A DNA stretch of 48,494 nt from an uncultured Selenomonadaceae bacterium (GTDB lineage Bacteria; Bacillota; Negativicutes; Selenomonadales; Selenomonadaceae), in NCBI GenBank assembly GCA_905234395.1, contig CAJOHG010000022.1, positions 911 to 49,404 of the forward strand. The letters run 5' to 3'. Under the pieces are notes generated by a model. It was given only the letters and a program-made list of their open reading frames with translations. It did not search any database and was not told the origin of the DNA. The position numbers were made by a program, and so were the translations under genes. Positions 35,901 through 43,658 of the stretch are shown here, one piece after another (the first letter of the stretch is position 1; every line of letters begins with the position of its first letter).

Positions 35901-37073
35901 TTGATTCGAGCTTATTGACTGCGCGATAAATTTCAGCAGATATGCGGCGTAAGGGTGAATCGGCAAAAGTTTTTTCATGTCGTCGAGCTTGATTGATTCG
36001 TCGCGTTTGATTATGAAATTCGCGGCGTCGCGCTGAACATTTTCCCACAGCTCCAAAGAATTTTTTTTCCACTCGTCTTTTAAGTCCGAATCAATCCTCA
36101 AAGCTTGCGCCATAAGTTGAAACGACGTGCTTTCCGCCAACTCGATAGATGCAATTTTGAAACGCGCATCAATAATTTTTCGCTGAGTTGAGTCGGTGAT
36201 TAGCTGGTTGGCGTCGGTGTGCGTGATGAGGAAGAAATAAAAGCTCAACCCGGCGGCGTTCTGCGCAATTTCCTGCAAGCCCGTTATGTTGTTGACGTTG
36301 TTACGAAAATACTCGGTGAACTCGTCCCAAATAAAAAAGACGGCGCAGAGATTATTTTTCTCGCGCACGTCTCGCAACCAATCGATAACGTCTTGCACAG
36401 ACATCGACCAATTATAAGATTCTTTTTCCGCCACGTCGGCAATATCTTCAAGCAAATCAAGACGCTCCTGACCTTCAAGCGTCTCCAAATCTGCAATAAC
36501 TTCTTCGGGCGACGAATACGCCAAAAATTTCCCGCGATATTTTTTGAAGGCGGCTTGAAAGTTGAAAGTAGCGTCGGAGTCTTTGAGCGTCGACAAAACT
36601 TTTTCGAGAATGCTCGCCGCGCCCGTGTAAGTGCAGCCGTTTTCGCGAAGAGCACGTTTGACGGATTCGATTATCGTGTTGAAAAGTTTGTTCTGAGAAT
36701 TTATGCCCGCCGACGAACTTTGATGAACGACAAGAATTTTTCCTTTGCTGCGAACGCCCGCGACACGTTGCCACAACGAATTTATCTCGTTGTGAGTGAA
36801 ATATTTTTCTGCCTCGGCGAGACTGTCTTCAAGAATATGTTTGACGACAAACGACGCGAAAGTTTTGCCCGTGCCGTAGCTGCCGTGAATCCAAATCGGA
36901 CGATCTTTCAATGCGGAACCTTTTTCCAGCGTCTCAACAACCAACGTCAAAATTTTTTTGAAACTCTCGTGCGGATAAAAGGACTTCCATCTTTCGGGAT
37001 GAGTTCTGTCGCTGCTTGACGAGAAAACCGGAATGAAGTCCGATTCAACCTTGATATATTCTTTGTACAACAT
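32925..37073 (-). CDS. brxC: BrxC-like large P-loop ATPase of BREX
   Basis: BrxC is a large ATPase required for BREX modification and defence. I choose the ATG at 37073 (MLYKEYIKVESDF); the GTG at 37088 would overlap its own ribosome site GAGG. Walker A is IHGSYGTGKTFASF (residues 69-76 of the longer frame) and a Walker B-like segment is VFFIWDEFTEYF (about 251-261), followed by a long C-terminal region rich in helices with few recognisable motifs. About 1382 residues, typical of BrxC. It lies six bases from brxP and ten from pglZ. It is the central motor of this operon by homology. Confidence 0.88.
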   Translation of the reverse strand: MLYKEYIKVESDFIPVFSSSSDRTHPERWKSFYPHESFKKILTLVVETLEKGSALKDRPIWIHGSYGTGKTFASFVVKHILEDSLAEAEKYFTHNEINSLWQRVAGVRSKGKILVVHQSSSAGINSQNKLFNTIIESVKRALRENGCTYTGAASILEKVLSTLKDSDATFNFQAAFKKYRGKFLAYSSPEEVIADLETLEGQERLDLLEDIADVAEKESYNWSMSVQDVIDWLRDVREKNNLCAVFFIWDEFTEYFRNNVNNITGLQEIAQNAAGLSFYFFLITHTDANQLITDSTQRKIIDARFKIASIELAESTSFQLMAQALRIDSDLKDEWKKNSLELWENVQRDAANFIIKRDESIKLDDMKKLLPIHPYAAYLLKFIAQSISSNQRTMFQFLCAEDKGTFKNFIDSHGFEFGGDNYLTTDFLWDYFFQEDNPDLDKTFMDAMGHYNNFASACKNDNQRRILKTTLILFALQQKSFGRGGATSLLRSTQKNIFACFAGTPLENEVRPTLNYFTDRGIVSALEEGNDTNYILATTQIDPDRLENLLGQVRREKSFDAIIKDDFYGVSKEFKPRDYLKYRLNVQIISPTKFLQTSTSIQLADNQILAFYIFAADEDEQGKVNQTIQRIRDKFSERCIVADFSATPFTKQRYEKFVQNKARELYFKDVPNQSGQVKLAKKSAADLVEEWIRQLAVATVRVYSSDEESVQISGEGNFFKLLREINKKFFGGGLEEISINDKLFAPSGMTENVAKLAIGGERIKGALSWLNLIGDPFRELVGRGGDKYWLATPSHTISKMKLVVDNVIENGLAQRNETAFDDIWDALKKPPVGLLKCAGAIFLFALLMKDYADKNFYVRDINNNTSTLTGERLCNLIVNTVKELPGAQDKFIVKQTPEHKKFCRITSDIFNLPKEKINSVDDAAKNIKVRLTQSHYPLWSLKYFVEETYFDAPHKETYLRFLNLLEELINPQAGRDVTKVADDIFSIYDKKSVVIEELKNIVREENFKSGMTGYIAQYKPELKKIVGRLKLTGGEYLSRLNEKLSADSAYLWKIDDVNRQIDNLFAELRLIEAINLILSAPQKKLSEACRALGDKLNKIRIPRSVVEEFQPDLKDLLQTFSALRNNTEKNFAQAAEQINQSAQMFTDFFENQFEFFAKALTEYVDGAIDSKLVEKLFSDAPAGIFFKPREDFVRQMNSRLQQFRQDEKTDKFFATWHEVTGTTSPADWSKQNEIPILCAFQDCLDEAQECFYALNEKSRLADETKLDAAIKFIRSEKLSRLADKKSCERMFVNYFCGEDYSVVITTEDLREILRRHLGNNVYSWFSNRESQIRDFAEKNYQEKFLPTVREKVHELSAEEAQKYLEELIVRDTLLGIRVLKNS

Positions 37074-37094
37074 AAGCGCAATCGTCACCTCGCT

Positions 37095-39440
37095 TCAGAA
37101 AAGCCGAATCACGTCATCGAGCGTTTTGTCTTTGTTCAGGAAAATATTTTCTTGAATGCCTTTGTTGAATTCCACGCGGATAAATTTCGGATAATCGTTG
37201 GAGAGACCTTGCAACAGCGGGCGCAAAATTTCTTCGTCGAGACCGAACAAAATTTTCGGGCTTAAAGCTTCGCGTTCGTCGTTGTCGTCAAGTAAGTCAG
37301 TCAAAGTAAAGCTGTAAAGATTTTCCGCGTGCTCTGCGAATTGATAAAGACTGTAGAGAATCACGAGCGGTTCGGGATTTTGCCAAGCAGTTCGCGTGAT
37401 TGAAATGACGGCATTGCCTTTAACTTCGCAGATACCTTGCCCAAGCTCTTCACCAATCGGAGAACAACGCAAGGTAGCTTTTAATGCTTTCAGTGCATTT
37501 TTTTTCGTCGTGTCCGAATGAGAACTGCCGAACATTTCCAACAAAAAATTATTGTCGTGCGGTTCGTTAAAGCCGCAACTTTTTACGAACAGATTTATAA
37601 GGTTGGAATTGTAAGCAAGATTTACGAAAACATAACCCCAAACTTTGAGACTGTCCGCACCGAGTGAAATTAATTTGTCGACGACTTCGAGCGGTAAATT
37701 TTTTTTGTCCAGAAGATAACTATGCTTGCCCCAGATTTTAAAGACGACAACCATAACTTCGCCGAGTTGCCCGCTTGCATCAAAATTTTTAGTATCTTCA
37801 AAGAAAATCTTCAACCAGTCTTTCTTGAAGCCGAATCCTCTGTAGTCCGTTAATTTTTCTAAACGCAAGTTCTCACCACCTGTTATTATGAGTGACCATG
37901 CCGCCAAACATCCTTGCGGCTTATCTAAACATCTGTAGCAGTGCCGACAATTTTTAATCTGCACGTCGTCAGCGGTTATCGTCAAAGCACCGTGCGGACA
38001 TTCTATCATACAATCTCGACAATTTTTACAATACGCCGCCTTGTTCAAAATACCTTTCAGCAAAGACAAGAATTTAATATTTCTTTTGTCTGACGCGGGC
38101 ACGCGCAGAAAAATGATTTCTTTATCGGCTTGATTATCGACGTTGAAAATTATCGACTCGCCTTCATATTGCAGAGAAAATTTATTGTCGCCGACTTCCA
38201 CAAAGTCTCCGAGGACAGGCAACCATTTTTTCCACGAGTAATTTGCATTCGTGATTGTGAAAATGTGCCTGTCGCCTTCCTTGAGCAGTTCGATTTTATT
38301 TTCGCCAATCGACAAAGTTTTTCCGCTGCCACGCGCCTGCCAGCCTCTGTCAGAAAAAAATTTTTTGCAGTCATTCTCGTCCGCAAAATTTTTATTTGTC
38401 AAAGAACATACGGTTTCAATATAAGGAGCCGTCTCTTTAGCATAATGATGATTTGCAGTGCAGTCATACCACGTTGAAGACATCGGACAAAGTTTGCAAC
38501 CGACGCGCGGCAAACCGTTCCGATAAGATTGATTGAAAGGAAGATTTTCCGAGAACAGATACAAAAAAATTTCGGCAGTCGACCACTTGAGTATCGGATA
38601 AAAATTTATCTGCGCGGGATGCTTGCGGCTCACGGAAATTTTGTCGTAAGTCGAACGCGTCTCACTTTCTTCGGCACGCACGCCGATAAAAGCCATAGCG
38701 CGAAAATTTTTCACGTCGGCAACAGAACATTTGCGACGCTCGGCAACAATTTCTTTGACCTTAAAAAGCGACGGGCTTGCCTTATGGACAGAACAACACC
38801 AACGAATTTTCCGCGCAGGCGGTCCCATAAATTTCCACGAGTCGATTGCGTCAAAAGGAGCGCGAGCCGTGTGCCATTTTAAATCGGAAAAAAATTTCTT
38901 CGCCTCGTCGACGGTCTTGTAAGTGTCGCTAAGCTCCATTGTCGTATCGCCGAAAATTATTTCAAACGAATCGTGCGGCAAAGCTCGCTGAACTAAATCC
39001 AACATGACCATTGAATCTTTACCGCCGCTGAACGCCAGATAAAGCAAATCAACCTTGCTCCTGTACGCTTTGAAAGTGACGTAAATATCTTTGAGCGTTC
39101 GCTGAATCTGTCCGTTCATCAAATTTTCGTTTTTGGCAACCATAGATTTTACATCAACAGGCGACAGTGATAAATTTGGCGTGACATTTTTCAGCGCGGG
39201 CAAATCAAACAAATTACCGCCCTGAGTCTCGGCAACGAGTTCACCGCGATAAAAATAGCGTCGACCTTCAGCCCAACAGAGCGGCTCTTTTGATTTCGGA
39301 AATTGCCAGCCGAAATTTTTATCAAGTCCGAGAAATTTCAGCTCTTCAAAAAATACGGGACGAACATCTTTATCAAACGGCTTTATCGTCGGCGTGAGAT
39401 TGTAGCCGCCTGTTGTAGTGTCCCATTCATAAGCATACAT
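37095..39440 (-). CDS. brxP: BrxP: PAPS-reductase/ferredoxin protein of type 4 BREX
   Basis: Residues 135-340 form an adenine-nucleotide alpha-hydrolase (PAPS reductase, DndC-like) domain: LAFSGGKDSMVMLDLV is the PP-loop and CCSVHK and the CKLCPM pair are additional cysteines. Residues 470-520 hold two Fe-S motifs (CKNCRDCMIECP and CRHCYRCLDKPQGC). The C-terminal third (FGFKKDWLKIFF and onward) resembles DUF4007, a domain linked to DNA phosphorothioation clusters. ATG 39440 follows a GGTGA; a TTG at 39455 is the alternative. Such chemistry suggests activation and transfer of sulphur, perhaps to DNA, but this is inference. Type 4 BREX uses this gene instead of a methyltransferase. Confidence 0.88.
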   Translation of the reverse strand: MYAYEWDTTTGGYNLTPTIKPFDKDVRPVFFEELKFLGLDKNFGWQFPKSKEPLCWAEGRRYFYRGELVAETQGGNLFDLPALKNVTPNLSLSPVDVKSMVAKNENLMNGQIQRTLKDIYVTFKAYRSKVDLLYLAFSGGKDSMVMLDLVQRALPHDSFEIIFGDTTMELSDTYKTVDEAKKFFSDLKWHTARAPFDAIDSWKFMGPPARKIRWCCSVHKASPSLFKVKEIVAERRKCSVADVKNFRAMAFIGVRAEESETRSTYDKISVSRKHPAQINFYPILKWSTAEIFLYLFSENLPFNQSYRNGLPRVGCKLCPMSSTWYDCTANHHYAKETAPYIETVCSLTNKNFADENDCKKFFSDRGWQARGSGKTLSIGENKIELLKEGDRHIFTITNANYSWKKWLPVLGDFVEVGDNKFSLQYEGESIIFNVDNQADKEIIFLRVPASDKRNIKFLSLLKGILNKAAYCKNCRDCMIECPHGALTITADDVQIKNCRHCYRCLDKPQGCLAAWSLIITGGENLRLEKLTDYRGFGFKKDWLKIFFEDTKNFDASGQLGEVMVVVFKIWGKHSYLLDKKNLPLEVVDKLISLGADSLKVWGYVFVNLAYNSNLINLFVKSCGFNEPHDNNFLLEMFGSSHSDTTKKNALKALKATLRCSPIGEELGQGICEVKGNAVISITRTAWQNPEPLVILYSLYQFAEHAENLYSFTLTDLLDDNDEREALSPKILFGLDEEILRPLLQGLSNDYPKFIRVEFNKGIQENIFLNKDKTLDDVIRLF

Positions 39441-39458
39441 AAAAATCACCGGCAAAAT

Positions 39459-42400
39459 TTATTCGCCCAAAAGTTCAAACGCCCTGCCGCTTCCTAAAAA
39501 TTTCGGAAGCTTTTTGTTGCACAGACCTTGAGCCTTGAGCCAATTAAAAATTTCTTTCTCGGAGCGGAACGGCTCTTTTGCATGTTCGGCAGACAAAATT
39601 TTCAGCAGGAACGATTGAAAGTCGTCTTCAACAAATTCCTCCGACAAAAAGACCGTCGACGAAAATTTTGCCGACGTTGACGGGATTTTTAAAGTGTAAG
39701 TTGCGCCATCGGCAAGCAACACCACGCTTTCAAGCAAAAAACTGTTCCACGGAATTTCAAGTTGCGGCAGCCATTCATAATCGTCGAAAGTTTGAGCCGC
39801 TTGCCAACCGCCGTTTCGCTCAACAGCTGACCGAATATTTTCCGCGACGGCAGAAATAATTTCGTCCGTGATGCCGATTGATTCGGGACGCATTAAAGTA
39901 AATTCGTCAACGCGAACAAAATCCGGGCGCAGACTGTCAATCAAATAAGTCCGCGCAAGGTAATTTACTCTGTTTTCCTCGCAAATGCTTATCAGGTCTT
40001 CAATTTCAATTTCTTCCATGTTCGTCAAAAGGCGCAGCAAAAATTTCTTGTTGTTAATGTCTTTAACGTCCGCCACAGAAATATACGGGCGCGAAAAATT
40101 AAAATCGTCGCGGAACATATATCGCAAGACAGCAAAAAGTTTATTGTGGTTTTGAATTTCGTTGCGCGTCATGAAGTCGGCGAAACGTTCAAAGAATAAA
40201 TCGAACAAGATACGCGAATTAACAGCCGTCGAACAATTTTGTCGGAGAAATTTTTTTATCGCCGCAAAATCTTCCTCGTGCAAGTTCAAATGCGTGGCGT
40301 GAATAAGCGTGCCGTCGCCAATGCGAATGATTTCGGGGCAACGTCCAACCAAAAAAGCTATGTTGAAGTCTTTGAACGAGATAAAATTTTCTTTAATCTC
40401 TTGCGTTGAAACTTCGCCGCGTTCGGCAACGAAACTGTCAAATTCTTTTCCCATGTCAATTTCGCTCGCTTTGGTCAGATAATCTTTTCGGAGCGTATAA
40501 GGGAGCTTGTATAATTTTATCGCGCCCTGCAGAAAGTAATGATTCGTGATTTGCGTGTCGGCAAAAATATTTTTAAGCGACTCGAAAATTTCTTTGTAGA
40601 AAATTGCCGTGCGGTCGGAGCTGTCGATAAAATTTTTCACACGCTCCATAATTTCCGGCGATATGTGAACAAAATCGGAATGAATATATTTTCCGCGACC
40701 GCAGAGAAAACCTATTATCCCGATTTTGGCGTCGACGTTGCGTTGAGTGAGCGGCGTCTTCTCGTCAAAAATTTCTTGAATATGCCTCATGAATCGTTGA
40801 TAAAAAGTTTTGTCGGCGATTTTGTAACCGTTTGGAAATCGTTCCTTCAGAACATAACCGAATTCAAAGGCCAAAGTTAATCTGCCGCGATGAAAAATTT
40901 TTCCGCGTCGATTATAAATTTTCGAGAGTTCATTTCGTATAAATTCGGCGGGAAGATTTTTTTCACGCGCCAAATCCGTGATTGTCTCTTCAAAAATTTT
41001 TTCTTCCATAACATCGGGAAGATTTTCAATCAGCTCGGCTCCGTCAAAGTCAATTCCGTTTTTGAAAACGAAAACCTTGGTTACTTTGTCAAAGTGAAAA
41101 ATATCGCTTCGCAAATCCGTTTTGGCGGCAAGGAAGTAAATAATTTTTGCATCTCGCGCGTCCATGAATTTTTCCATGTCGTCGAGAGTGAGCAGAAATT
41201 TTCCGTCAGTCAGCGCGTGAATAAAATAAAAAATTTTTTTTGCCGCGACACGGCGTTTCATGAATCGCTCGACAGATTTGGATTCAATTTGCCTAACTCT
41301 TTCGCGAGTGACGCCGAAATTTTTTCCAATCTCTTCAAGCGTGCCTCTGTCGGCTCGGCGATAAACAATATTAAATTCGCGCTCGTCCTTGAACAAAGCG
41401 GAAACAATTTTTTTTGCACAAGCTTTCACGTCGAAATGAAGTGCGTTTGCAAAGGCTTTCAAGCTATCAACACTGAAGTCAATCGAATTCTCGATAAGAT
41501 ATTCGGGCAACTGTGCAAGCGTCAAATCATCGGGCAAATCAATAAAAAAATTGGCGTCCTTCAAACTGCAAGCAAGCAGAAAAGGTCGCGCACGTTTATT
41601 TTTAAAATCATTCGGCAGGTAGCGAAATAATTTTTTTGTCGACACGGCAGCGGAGAATTTTTCAAACGCCGCGATTATCAAATCAATCTGCGGAGCGTGA
41701 CTTAAAGCCGCGTCGCGCAAAAATTCGTCAAGATTTTCATCGGCATCTGCAAATGTCAAATCTTTGGGCAAGACGACAAAAAAATTATCTTCCTTCAAAT
41801 TGCAAGCGGAAAGATAACGATGTACTCGTTTATTCTTCAGTTTGTCGTGCAGCTTACGAAATAACTTTTTTGTCGAAACGCCGGCGGAGAATTTTTCAAA
41901 CGCCGCGATTATCAGATCAATCTGCGGAGCGTGATTCAAAGCCGCCTCGCGCAGAAATTCGTCAAGCTCTTCTTTTGCAAGCCGTAAAGTTTTGGCTTGA
42001 ATTTTTTTCTTACGCGGAGCGAAAAATTTTTTCAGCGTCGAGAGAATTTTATTGAAATAACTTACACCACAACCTCTTGAACTTAAAAGTTTTTGCGGCG
42101 AAGTTCTCAAAAGTTCGGCAAGCGTTCTGTAACCGTTAAATTTCAAACGCCGCTTTACGCGACTTTCAAAATCTAAATCAACGATTAAGATATTTTCATA
42201 TGGCGCAAGGTCGTCAATGCCAAAATAATTTTGCAGAGAATCATTCGGCACATCAGAAATATTTTGCGGCGGAGAAATTTCTTTGCCGGACTTTTTCTCT
42301 TGAAAATTAAGCAAGGTCTTTATCTGTTCAACTTGTTTGCGCGGCACGGCGTACTCTGAACGATATGCGATGAAGTCTTCTCTGTCCAATTCGTCGACAA

Positions 42401-42485
42401 CTTTCTTGCCCGCTTCTTGGCAGTACTTCAAAAAGCTCTTATATTGTCCAAGTAATTTTTCTTCAATAGATATGCTTGCCTGCAA
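39459..42485 (-). CDS. Large protein with alpha-CTD-like and sigma region 4-like domains, first gene of the BREX operon
   Basis: A 1008-residue protein starting at TTG 42485, with AGGA about eight bases ahead. Residues 100-155 (GYRTLAELLRTSPQKLLSSRG onward) resemble the RNA polymerase alpha C-terminal helix-hairpin-helix domain. Residues 174-248 and 252-326 are an internal tandem repeat (LDEFLREAALNHAPQIDLII recurs). Residues 378-412 (RGTLEEIGKNFGVTRERVRQI) match sigma-70 region 4.2. The remaining 600 residues are helical and of no family I recognise. No nuclease, helicase or methylase motif is seen. Three bases from brxP, in one operon. It could be a transcription-linked regulator of the defence genes or a DNA-recognition subunit; it is not a known BREX component that I can name. 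Confidence 0.85.
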   Translation of the reverse strand: MQASISIEEKLLGQYKSFLKYCQEAGKKVVDELDREDFIAYRSEYAVPRKQVEQIKTLLNFQEKKSGKEISPPQNISDVPNDSLQNYFGIDDLAPYENILIVDLDFESRVKRRLKFNGYRTLAELLRTSPQKLLSSRGCGVSYFNKILSTLKKFFAPRKKKIQAKTLRLAKEELDEFLREAALNHAPQIDLIIAAFEKFSAGVSTKKLFRKLHDKLKNKRVHRYLSACNLKEDNFFVVLPKDLTFADADENLDEFLRDAALSHAPQIDLIIAAFEKFSAAVSTKKLFRYLPNDFKNKRARPFLLACSLKDANFFIDLPDDLTLAQLPEYLIENSIDFSVDSLKAFANALHFDVKACAKKIVSALFKDEREFNIVYRRADRGTLEEIGKNFGVTRERVRQIESKSVERFMKRRVAAKKIFYFIHALTDGKFLLTLDDMEKFMDARDAKIIYFLAAKTDLRSDIFHFDKVTKVFVFKNGIDFDGAELIENLPDVMEEKIFEETITDLAREKNLPAEFIRNELSKIYNRRGKIFHRGRLTLAFEFGYVLKERFPNGYKIADKTFYQRFMRHIQEIFDEKTPLTQRNVDAKIGIIGFLCGRGKYIHSDFVHISPEIMERVKNFIDSSDRTAIFYKEIFESLKNIFADTQITNHYFLQGAIKLYKLPYTLRKDYLTKASEIDMGKEFDSFVAERGEVSTQEIKENFISFKDFNIAFLVGRCPEIIRIGDGTLIHATHLNLHEEDFAAIKKFLRQNCSTAVNSRILFDLFFERFADFMTRNEIQNHNKLFAVLRYMFRDDFNFSRPYISVADVKDINNKKFLLRLLTNMEEIEIEDLISICEENRVNYLARTYLIDSLRPDFVRVDEFTLMRPESIGITDEIISAVAENIRSAVERNGGWQAAQTFDDYEWLPQLEIPWNSFLLESVVLLADGATYTLKIPSTSAKFSSTVFLSEEFVEDDFQSFLLKILSAEHAKEPFRSEKEIFNWLKAQGLCNKKLPKFLGSGRAFELLGE

Positions 42486-42549
42486 AAAATATCATCCTAA
42501 CTTTTATATTAAAATTGCGCTTATGCGATTCGCGATAATCCGCGTTCGC

Positions 42550-42578
42550 ATTATATTTTCCGAACGATTGATTGACAA
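42550..42578 (-). promoter_or_regulatory. Promoter of the BREX operon
   Basis: TTGTCA (42578-42573) and TATAAT (42555-42550) on the minus strand are 17 bp apart, about 65 bases before the TTG start of the first gene. The 42579-42755 stretch shows no gene I can support. Confidence 0.8.
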
Positions 42579-42755
42579 GTTGAAAAAATAAAATCTTTCG
42601 GAAGGAGCGTTCTCGAAGACAGGGAAGTGCTGTGGTGTCGAAAATAATATATTCCCTGATTCTGAATGTGGCATAGCGACTTTGACAAGGAAATTCAACA
42701 TCGAGTCTTCAACTATGTGTGCCATATTACGTCGCAAAACTTACAAGGGCGTTGA

Positions 42756-42938
42756 TTGGCACAAACGTCGCTGGCATGGCTGTTGAGCAAACCGTTTATC
42801 ACCGCGCCGATTGTCGGCACAACGAACGTCCGCCACATTGAAGAGGCAGTTTCCGCACTCGATATTAAGCTCGACGACAAGACGATTAAAAAATTGGAGG
42901 CACCTTACGTTCCGCACATCAAAACCGGTGCATTTTGA
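42756..42938 (+). pseudogene. C-terminal fragment of an aldo/keto reductase
   Basis: The ORF encodes 60 residues, LAQTSLAWLLSKPFITAPIV then EEAVSALDIKL and a final LEAPYVPHIKTGAF, which is the conserved C-terminal end of aldo/keto reductases (300-plus residues). The NADPH-binding and catalytic parts are missing. The frame starts just after a stop at 42753, with no ribosome site. It is a remnant cut by whatever event brought in the flanking DNA, and marks the right edge of the BREX island. Confidence 0.85.
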
Positions 42939-43057
42939 ATAAGAGCGTTTCGGAATGTCGCACGACTTCAATGTGTCGGCAAAAATTTGCAGGTAAAATT
43001 CATACAGCGTCGAATAACACGAGACACAGACTTATTGACGGAAGGAGACAAATTCTT

Positions 43058-43639
43058 ATGAAGGCTGTAAAATTTTTCGTGCTGACCGTGCTGATGATTC
43101 TTATCGCCCAAGGCAAAGTCTTCGCTGAAATGCCGGAGATCTCGGCGGGCGAAATGTATTTCGACATGTTCAAGGGCTGTTACGTCTTGAAAGGCAACGT
43201 GCACGTCTCGGCGAACAACCACGGCTTCAAGGCGACAATCACCGCCGATGAGGCTTTTGTAAGCGTCATCAAGCAAAAATGTTGGGCGGACGGTCACGTC
43301 AAGCTCACGCAGGAGAACATCACTTTCAGCTGTGAACGCGCCTATTTGCAATGGCAAACCAAAACTGCCGAGGTCGTGGGCACCGTCAATTTCGCCACCA
43401 AAAAAAGTGTCGCGATAAGTTCGGACACGGCGGTTTTTAATTGGCAGGATAAAATAGTCGACTTCTACGGCAAAGTTACGCTCAAGGCGGGCAAAAACGT
43501 TCAACTGGCGGAAGGCGTCAAACTCGACGGCAAAGAGTATCAGCACATTCAATACAACGTCGTAGAGGATAAAATTCTCGCTCTCGACAAAAAATTCACC
43601 GCGCCCGAAATTAACATTCCGTCCGTCGAAGGCAACTAA
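43058..43639 (+). CDS. LptA/OstA-like periplasmic protein
   Basis: LptA-type proteins form the periplasmic bridge for lipopolysaccharide export in diderms. The 193-residue product has a signal peptide (KFFVLTVLMILIAQGKVFAE) and an all-beta OstA-like domain with repeats typical of LptA (ADGHVKLTQENITFSCERAY, GTVNFATKKSVAISSDTAVF, DFYGKVTLKAG). ATG 43058 follows GAAGGAG; an earlier frame start at 42935 has no such site. Separate from a visible lpt operon. Homology is by pattern, so the exact role (LptA or a relative) is open. Confidence 0.75.
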   Translation: MKAVKFFVLTVLMILIAQGKVFAEMPEISAGEMYFDMFKGCYVLKGNVHVSANNHGFKATITADEAFVSVIKQKCWADGHVKLTQENITFSCERAYLQWQTKTAEVVGTVNFATKKSVAISSDTAVFNWQDKIVDFYGKVTLKAGKNVQLAEGVKLDGKEYQHIQYNVVEDKILALDKKFTAPEINIPSVEGN

Positions 43640-43658
43640 ACGACGGCTCCCGATTGAA

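Noticed and set aside
36219..37019. 266-residue plus-strand ORF inside brxC
   Set aside because: Antisense to the Walker A region of brxC; no domain or ribosome site.
40890..41630. 246-residue plus-strand ORF inside the sigma-like BREX gene
   Set aside because: Antisense to a gene with coherent domains and no start context of its own.
29379..42485. DISARM, Dnd/Ssp or classical restriction-modification system
   Set aside because: No DrmA/DrmB, DndD/DndE or methyltransferase/restriction motifs are seen; PglZ with BrxC and BrxL point to BREX instead. The DndC-like part is confined to BrxP.
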